Origin: Agrypnia vestita | Taxonomy: Eukaryota; Arthropoda; Insecta; Trichoptera; Phryganeidae | NCBI GenBank assembly: GCA_016648135.1 | Contig: JADDOH010000328.1 | Span: 62,001-126,000, forward strand | Direction of reading: 5' to 3' | Length of the DNA stretch: 64,000 bases | Shown here: positions 57,600 through 64,000 of the stretch, piece by piece | Numbering within the stretch: position 1 is the stretch's first letter | How the letters are laid out: the number at the start of each line of letters is the position of its first letter | The notes under the pieces: generated by a model | The model's input: only the letters and a program-made list of their open reading frames with translations | Told to the model about the DNA's origin: nothing | Databases searched by the model: none | Position numbers and translations under genes: made by a program

Positions 57600-58840
57600 A
57601 TTGAAAGATTAGCTTGAAATTGCACTCATTGATCGATTTGACATGTGGAAATAAAGTTACCTAAAATATCACAAATTATTTATTTATTCTGAAAAGTTAA
57701 ACTAGCTGAAGGCAATACAATACAAACATTTATTCCGTTTTGAATGCTGTTGGAAACATTCAATTAACTCACCTGATCATTGGGCTGACAATTAACGTTT
57801 GACGTATAAGAGAGAAGAATCATTGATTCTACAGGGGACCACGGAAGTCGAGCTCGTGGGAGCAAAATCCGTATCTCTGTGTATTAAACCTCTCTTCCAT
57901 GGGCCGTGAACTCGCGAGAATAAAAATTAAATTGTATTAAAAATTAATAACATCCTATATATGTATAATCTGTTTTCATCGGAAATTGAATCAGTTGGAC
58001 CTTTGCGTTTAACGGCAAGGCGTGTATAACGGCGCCTAAAAATGTTAACATTTAGTAATCCCGTCAGACTTCTACTTCAGTATTTACTCGTGCACACTTT
58101 AGAAATCATACTATTCTTCTTAAAAAACAGCAAAATAATTTTATGATGACATTATTAATATAATGAATAAAAGTAGGTAAACTTAGTTTTAACCACTTTT
58201 GTAATGAAAAATATCAACATGTCCAATATGTCCATGGCCCCTTCGTCAGGATACAATTGTACACTAACAAATTAAATTCAAAAATCGAGGTATAGACAAT
58301 CAAAATATAGAAAAATTATATATGGAAAATGAATAATATTAAAGTACCTACTTAACATGAAAATAATTTTAAAAGATAACTATTTGTAAAAAGGACCGGG
58401 TTATTTATAATATTCAATTTACTATTAACACTTTTTCTCATTGCCAAAATTTCTAATTTATCAAACTGTGATTCTATATAATTTGCAGGGGCGTGCAGTG
58501 GGAACATCGCAGCATGAATTTTACGTAACCAATTATTTGGACAAAAAAATCGGCGTACAACACATATTTCGTAATATTTCTATCACAATTGTTATCATAG
58601 CATTCATATTTTGATATATCATAAAAATCTGTAGCATAAATATTTGATTTCTATTTTTTTTCCAAAATAAACGTTTACAAAAAAGTCATGCTCAATGTTC
58701 CCACTGCACGCATCTGATAATTTGTATATAAACCTTCTTAATATCAAAAGAATGATCCATAGCCAAAAGATGGTCAGAAATTCTGAATAATTAGTGATAT
58801 TTAAACACCTTAAGCGTTATTAATAATATTCTGTTAACAG
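57600..58840. other. Probable intergenic or intron DNA, nothing assigned
   Basis: A long AT-rich stretch up to the acceptor of the next gene. No frames with similarity. Confidence 0.3.
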
Positions 58841-59012
58841 AAAAGAAACCATGTCAAACCTCCCGGAGCACATGGAGCAGGGCGAGGGCGGGCAGGTCGA
58901 GCGCGGGGCTGCGCCCCCAGTGGCGCCCCCAGCGCCGTGGGACGCGGAGCGCGAGGCGGCCACCACGGAGGAGCTCGCCAGGCAACTCCTCACGGAGCTG
59001 CAAATAAAGAGG
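58841..59012 (+). CDS. Unidentified protein, exon with probable start codon
   Basis: Acceptor CTGTTAACAG ends at 58840; ATG lies at 58851 (AACCATGTC). The exon reads MSNLPEHMEQGEGGQVERGA, APPVAPPAPWDAEREAATTE, ELARQLLTELQIKR and ends at donor GTAACT in phase 0. The frame also stays open for the few bases before ATG, so an upstream coding exon is possible. Composition is GC-rich like the tensin exons, unlike the flanks. The end is helical and charged. It joins in phase to 61688-61882. No family recognised; the Glu/Leu/Arg pattern suggests a coiled-coil protein. Confidence 0.7.
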
Positions 59013-59145
59013 GTAACTACCGTGGCTGTCACAAATGCGCATATATTGTGCGTTCGTTCTGTCAAAGATACAGTGGTACATAAACCAGTAGTTAATATTT
59101 AACTGTAATTTCGGATATTTTATACGCTCCGTATGTATTGCCGAG

Positions 59146-59255
59146 AAGCGAATCTCGACGTTTCGTTGGATACTTATCCAACGTCGTCAGGAGGACGACC
59201 TCTGCAGGTAAAGGTTTCGTTGGATAAGTATCCAACGAAACGTCGAGATTCGCTT
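59146..59255. repeat. Perfect 37-bp inverted repeat with a 36-bp loop
   Basis: AAGCGAATCTCGACGTTTCG.. (59146-59182) is exactly mirrored at 59219-59255. The loop itself contains GTCGTC..GACGAC. It takes the place of the missing left tip of the family A element that follows, and lies about 130 bp inside the intron. Confidence 0.9.
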
Positions 59256-59256
59256 A

Positions 59257-59681
59257 TGGAAATATGCGACATCAAAGTTTGCATTTTTTTTCAATATTTC
59301 TGACTTATTTTTTGTAAAACGCTGGACTATCATTACAGTGCCTTATATCGATTACGAAAAATTCATTCCCTTTAATACAAGTCAAATAAAACAATAAAAA
59401 CCGTCGAATTCCAATTGGAAAACTGTCAGGGTTTTTATCATTTTATTTAACTTGTATTGTTACGAATGAATTTTTCGTAATCGATATAAGTTACTGTAAT
59501 GATAGTCCAGCGTTTTACAAAAAATAAGTTAGAAATATTGAAAAAAATTCAATTCAAACTTTAATGTCGCGTATCTCCATATTTATTGATATTAGGTCAT
59601 GATAGCTTGAAGATTTTCGACTCATAATCAAGGCAGAAATATAGTCCCTGCGAGGTTATTAATGTTTTCCAAATAACCCTG
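59257..59681. mobile_element. Family A foldback, left tip missing
   Basis: Arms and centre as in other copies; right end AAATAACCCTG then TA. Confidence 0.75.
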
Positions 59682-60039
59682 TACCTATAACACGGTTGTC
59701 GGTTGCAGAAGCAGTATTTAGGAGGAAAAAATGCAGATTTGTACTAGTTTGTGGAATCATATCAATGACACGATATAAAATAAGACATAATGAAGCAAAG
59801 TATATGGGAATAGGAATGAGTGGGAAAAGGGGGAGAAGAATAGATTTCGTACTGACACTGAACAGTATAATAATTTGATGTGATTTTTTATTATTATTTG
59901 ATCTAGTGCCCTGCAATCAAATGAATGCATAATTCATTAACAATCTCTTGTTAGCTGTGGGTCACAATGGCGTTACAATTCTTATATATTTACATATCAA
60001 ATTGACATTTTTTTAATACTTTGTAATCGTGTAGACCTC

Positions 60040-60185
60040 ATCAGTGAAGAGAAGCTCCTGAAAAATATGCGTTGGGCTGACGATGCGGTAATTTTAATAA
60101 TGACCGCATTGAGGATCTGCAACTTGTGCAGATTCAAGTAGTGAAGACAAGAAAGAATCGGGGGCTAGAACTTAATAAACTAAAA
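60040..60185 (+). pseudogene. LINE reverse transcriptase fragment with a degenerate catalytic box
   Basis: EEKLLKNMRWADDAVI is the F/Y-A-D-D catalytic motif with Trp for Tyr. After a shift, IEDLQLVQIQVVKT-type helix and GLELNKLKQN follow (GLxLNxxKT motif). RTE/CR1-like. Two frameshifts. Confidence 0.65.
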
Positions 60186-60738
60186 CAAAACACCGCTCAT
60201 TTAGCTCTTTAAATAGTAGCTGAATAAACGTAACATGCTTGTATTACTTAAAATCGCTAAAACCACCATTTTGTATTCATTTATATCATTTTGTTAATTT
60301 TTAATATAGACTTGTCACCGTAATCTTGGATTCATCAAGGCCAAATGAAACTATATTCCATATAAACAAAATTTTCAATGGCGGGGGACTTGTTTGGGGC
60401 ACCAAAAATAAATTTAATTATCACAGTATTTCCAATAACGCTCTTAGTGTCTTAATTATGATAAATAATATTTTAAAATTAGAATAAAAAATTTATCCAA
60501 GCTATACATAGTTTAAAAAATGTAATTGAATATAAAGCTTCTGATCTAAATGAATATTAAAAATGTAAAGATGGATTAGATAGAAAATCTCCCCTTAGCA
60601 GTTAATACTTCAATATGCCTTATTACTTATTATGCTTTCCTGCTTTATTTTTTATGGACATCTTCATATTGCATTGTCAACTCATTGTTCTTGCTCACTG
60701 CAGCATTTGTAGGCTGTGGCGGTGGTCACATACCATAA

Positions 60739-61453
60739 AGGTATACATACACATGCTTATTACTGGCATGCTCATCAGTATGCTCAAAAGTAGCATGGCC
60801 TAACAACTGTACACACTTGTTCATTTTAAGCATGCTGAATGCTAACAATCAAACACGCATGCTTATTAGTGGCATGTTCTTGTCATAGAATAAAGAGGAA
60901 CTCTAGTTGAAAATTGAAACTTTGCAAACTGAAATAGAAAATTCAAGTGAACCAATAAATCAAAATATTTTTGATTTTAGTTTTTATAATTTTTATTGTA
61001 AGATTTGAATCATTCATGTCTTTTAATAAAGTTTCACAAACATTATTTCTCGCTATATTATTTTTACATAGCGTGACCGAGTATTCCACAGACATTCATG
61101 ATTCCTATAATAAGTCACGAAAAGTAATGTTTTATCATCTCCCCAACGCGCGATATTTGTTTCATCTGTCGCGGACTGAGAAGATCGCATTGATAATCGA
61201 TACTAGCCGCGAATGACATAGCATGCTCATAATAAGCAAGGCTGTTCACACATGGTCAAAAGATACCCCTTCTCATGGTGAATGACATTAGCATGCTCAT
61301 AAATCAACCGGTGGTTGATTTTTGATCGTGCCACTAATGAGCATGCTCATTACTAGCAATGTGCGTACACACATGCCACTAATAAGCAAGGGCTAAAGAA
61401 GATCAACACTGCGCATGCTCACGTGCCGCTAATAAGCGTGTGTATCAGCACCT
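60739..61453. mobile_element. Harbinger-like MADF element, family G copy 3
   Basis: AGGTATACATACACATGCTT at left and ..AAGCGTGTGTATCAGCACCT at right. Same orientation as copy 2. Lies in the intron between the two exons of the unidentified gene. Confidence 0.75.
61053..61190 (-). pseudogene. MADF first exon, frameshifted (copy 3)
   Basis: Reads as copy 1 through RNHECLWNTRS, then a one-base deletion gives RYVKII and a stop. Confidence 0.65.
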
Positions 61454-61466
61454 TTAAGCGCATTTA

Positions 61467-61650
61467 GGCCGGCGCCACCGACGCAGATCTTCCACCGCGT
61501 CTCTTCCGTCGCGGAACGCCGCTACATTTATTTTTTTTCCATACAACACGCGCTTATCAAACACACTGCGCGGGCGATCGGTCGTTCCATTTGCTTTACC
61601 GATTTGACCCGGCGGAAAAGGCGCGGTGGAAGGCTTTTGTTTGATTTCCG
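61467..61650. mobile_element. Family D MITE immediately upstream of an exon
   Basis: TAGGCCGGCGCCACCGACGC.. at left and a right arm AAAAGGCGCGGTGGAAGGC.. that lacks the final GGCGCCGGCC. About 38 bp separate it from the splice acceptor at 61687. Confidence 0.65.
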
Positions 61651-61687
61651 TGGGTGCAACGCTAAATCCGGCGCCCTTGTGTTGCAG

Positions 61688-61882
61688 AAGGAGGCGTCCC
61701 TGGGCGCCGCCGCGGCGCGCGCGGAGGGTGGCTGGGCGCGGGGCGCGCGCTCGGCCCTGCGGCGCGCCGCGCTGGCCGAGCAGGGCGCGCTGTGCGCGGG
61801 CGCGGCAGCGCGGCGCCTGGCGGCCGCGGGCGAGCGGGAGGCGAGGCGGGCGGCCGAGGGCGCGCCGCGGCTCGAGGCGGCG
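61688..61882 (+). CDS. Unidentified protein, Ala/Arg-rich coiled-coil exon
   Basis: Acceptor GTGTTGCAG, donor GCG/GTGGGT, exactly 65 codons in phase 0, joining ..LTELQIKR to KEASLGAAAARAEGGWARGA, RSALRRAALAEQGALCAGAA, ARRLAAAGEREARRAAEGAP RLEAA. Extreme GC, continuous helix-forming residues and heptad-like Leu/Ala spacing point to a coiled coil. Transposon sequence begins 8 bp into the intron on the right and ends about 38 bp before it on the left. Later exons are beyond the window. Function unknown. Opposite-strand frames are shadows. Confidence 0.65.
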
Positions 61883-61889
61883 GTGGGTA

Positions 61890-62035
61890 CAAAATGAACA
61901 CTACAACACACGCGCGTTCACCACTTTGAAGACTACAAAGTGTACACTACATTTCTAGTAAAAACTGTATGAACTGAACTAATTGTACTAGTAATAGTAA
62001 TGAAATGAAGTAATTGTAGTACTATTGCCTGCCCA
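61890..62035. mobile_element. Repeat family E, truncated
   Basis: AAAATGAACACTACAACACA.., AGACTACAAAGTGTACACTA.. matches the inverted end of family E (14672, 27230), starting 8 bp after the donor of the exon. Confidence 0.6.
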
Positions 62036-62177
62036 ACATAAATTGGCGTGCGGCGAGTTTGGAACAAAAACCCGCCCCGCCCGCACCCGGCGGTCACCCC
62101 TCGCCCTGTCATTTAGTTCATTCTCGTCTTTGAGCGCGAGCTGTGTCATCTTGATTACCAATACACGCTGAATTATT

Positions 62178-62292
62178 ATGTCCAAAACATCCTAAACAGT
62201 CCGGGATGGTGCAAGAACAATTGCCAATGAAGTATTAAAGTTTTGCGAAGCTGAAAAAGCGAGTAATGGACCGATATTACCGTTTGACAGAT
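62178..62292 (+). pseudogene. Start of an IS630/mariner-like transposase exon
   Basis: After ATGTCCAAAACATCC and a TAA, the frame continues VRDGARTIANEVLKFCEAEK, ASNGPILPFD then stops: the same helical start and IxPF-D block as at 7693. The GC-rich 5' flank (CCCGCCCCGCCCGCACCCGG) may be its terminal region. Confidence 0.45.
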
Positions 62293-62694
62293 AGAGCGGC
62301 AGCCGCGGAGCGCGCTGTTACCCGACCAAATTTCTATTGAAGGCTCTGACACTGGTCACCGGACATTCGGTGTATTATGTTGATTTATTTTTGTCCCGTG
62401 CGATGTCTCTTCGGGTGTTCTTATGTTGTATTTTTTAGATTGTAGATGTTCTTTTATTGTAATTTTGTATAACCTCTTTTAAAAAATAAAGACTTTTAGC
62501 ATGGGACATTGAAGATTTTGCGCGACCGACTCGCCTGGTCTTATTTCTTGTATTGCTGGGATGCAAGGTCGGGCGGAGAGGACGCTTTAGCGTAAAATAA
62601 TGCCAACCAGGCGGCGAATGTGTTGGGCTGATATGGACGCTTCGGCGCATAAAACAGCCCAGGGTATGTGATGGGTCACCTTCAATGTGTAATA

Positions 62695-63217
62695 AATTTA
62701 CACCCTGTGTTCCACACGGAAACAATTAAATAACAGGTGCGGTCCGCTGAGTTCGCTTCCGAAGCCCCGATGTACTAGCAGGCCGGGAGTGTAGAGCGCA
62801 GAAAATTCTCCAAAATCCGTGCCGAGTCGTCGCCTCAGGTGGTAAAAACAAGTCCAATATATCCAAAATCGTAGCCAAGTCCAAATGCAGAAGTCAGTAG
62901 AAAATCCAGAGTCCAAATCCAAAGAAGAAAAGCAGGGGTCAAGCAGGGTGTGAAGTGAAACGCAGAATAAATGTTCCAGTAGGCGTACTCGGCAGAGGCT
63001 CCCAGCAGAAGTAGCAGTAGTGAGCACTCGCCCGCCCGGCGCAGTATTTATACAGTGCGGAAAGTTTCCCCCTGACACGCGCCGCTGACCAATCAGCGTG
63101 CTCGATTCACCGGGCGCTTGGAGCGCAAAATGTCGGCCTCCCGTGCCGATTCGCGGATTAAAATTAAATATTTTAATCGATAGCAAATTAAACGCCACCC
63201 CCCCGGGGATTTTAACA
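62695..63217 (-). mobile_element. LTR-like block with CCAAT and TATA (possible solo LTR)
   Basis: On the minus strand it begins TGTTAAAATCCCCGGGGGGG, has ATTGG (63089-63093), TATAAATA (63045-63052) and a GC-rich leader, and ends near GTGTAAATTTATTACA. This layout is that of an insect LTR (U3-R-U5) or of a host promoter. No gag/pol follows, and matching 4-6-bp flanks could not be fixed. The long open frame across it (63198 to 62698) has no similarity. Confidence 0.4.
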
Positions 63218-63219
63218 CA

Positions 63220-64000
63220 TCATCTATACCAATCTATGTCTTGCCCATAGGATGATGTCGTTTACTGGAACCGCAAGAGTGAATTTACCTAGTTATTCAA
63301 CAAAATATGCCGATTTACCGCGGCATTTTCAAGAATTAATTTACATTTAATTCGGTTAAAAATAGTAAACATGATTTTACGAGATTCTAAGTTATACCAT
63401 TAGATAGATCTCAACCAAGCGCATCCTTTGGTGATATTTTCAAGTATGTCGGATAGATATTAATTGCGTAATAGGCAGCCAAAATGCCGCCACAAATAAA
63501 GTGCGCTCGCGCACTTTCCCACCCGCAAAAACATATCACTCCCATAGATGTTCACATGAGGAACACAATAAAAAATGCTTCAGCTCACCAGGATGTCTGT
63601 AACGTCCGTAATCAGAGTTCAAAAATATTCGCTGTGGCCCCACTCAGCCGCGCGGCGCTATCATAGCGCCGGGTTTTTTCCATCACACGCGCGGGCTGCG
63701 TACATACAGGCGGCGCGGTCAGGCTAGTTTATCGGGGCCCATGCGAGATATTTTACTCTCAATCAAACATTTTTTATTTTAATTTCTACTTTACAATACC
63801 ACACAAAGGACTCATTTGGCACATTTAAATACCTATGTATTTTTACTTCCTCGCCTCTTCGAGGCAGGACATTTACATAAATTCCATCAAAACAGCGGCC
63901 ATTCTATGATAGTCCGCGGCGCTCCGCGCGATTTAAAAATGATTTTATTCCCATCGCGCGAGCTTTCCCTGTATATCAAGACCACGAAACATCAATTTTA
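63220..64000. other. Window end, GC patch near 63640-63750
   Basis: CGCGCGGCGCTATCATAGCG at about 63650 and CCGCGGCGCTCCGCGCG at about 63915 are partly inverted (CTATCATAG / CTATGATAG), possibly MITE ends. No gene. Confidence 0.3.

Noticed and set aside
61528..61911. Minus-strand and alternative plus frames over the Ala/Arg-rich exon
   Set aside because: Composition artefacts; only one frame ends exactly at matched acceptor and donor in phase 0.
62698..63198. 166-codon minus-strand frame
   Set aside because: Covers a TATA/CCAAT LTR-like block, shows no similarity, and starts within the U3-like part.

Overview
The window is a piece of an insect nuclear genome. It is AT-rich, with short GC-rich exons split by GT-AG introns and dense transposable-element debris. 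Three host genes are visible. The insect call rests on a sulfakinin neuropeptide precursor, a tensin (blistery) gene of Drosophila-like size, degenerate TTAGG-type repeats and insect-style transposons. GC-rich exons in AT-rich introns and recurrent GTAGGTACCTAC-like strings would suit Lepidoptera, but that is a suspicion only.

Host genes. (1) Tensin/blistery, + strand, eight coding exons from about 2849 to 49970. Every junction was phase-checked and the assembled C-terminus carries an SH2 domain followed by a tensin-type PTB domain. Its first visible intron (3477-43625) is about 40 kb and holds most of the mobile DNA. (2) A sulfakinin precursor, - strand, 54310-54660, one complete 116-residue ORF with two amidated DDYGHLRF peptides, a candidate TATA/initiator upstream and AATAAA downstream. 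(3) Two GC-rich, phase-0 exons of an unidentified protein on the + strand (58841-59012 and 61688-61882), continuing beyond the window.

Mobile DNA. There are several 5'-truncated LINE fragments on both strands (Jockey/I-like and RTE/CR1-like reverse transcriptase tails) and a Penelope GIY-YIG remnant. SINE-like units with tRNA-type B boxes also occur. Several nonautonomous DNA-transposon families are present. The most interesting are PIF/Harbinger-like elements with 3-bp target duplications (TTC, TAA, TTA) that keep a MADF (Myb/SANT-like) DNA-binding exon but no transposase. One of them (7382-9386) contains a nested TA-flanked mariner/IS630-like element that has itself been hit by two MITEs. 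A palindromic foldback family with CAGGGTG ends and TA flanks occurs about nine times.

Layout: 1-2.8 kb repeats; 2.8-3.5 kb tensin exon; 3.5-43.6 kb giant intron; 43.6-50.2 kb the other tensin exons and 3'UTR; 50.2-54.2 kb intergenic with LINE tails; 54.2-54.9 kb sulfakinin; 55-58.8 kb MITEs and unassigned AT-rich DNA; 58.8-61.9 kb the third gene; 62-64 kb transposon ends and an LTR-like promoter block. No tRNA or rRNA gene, CRISPR array or bacterial-type signal was seen.
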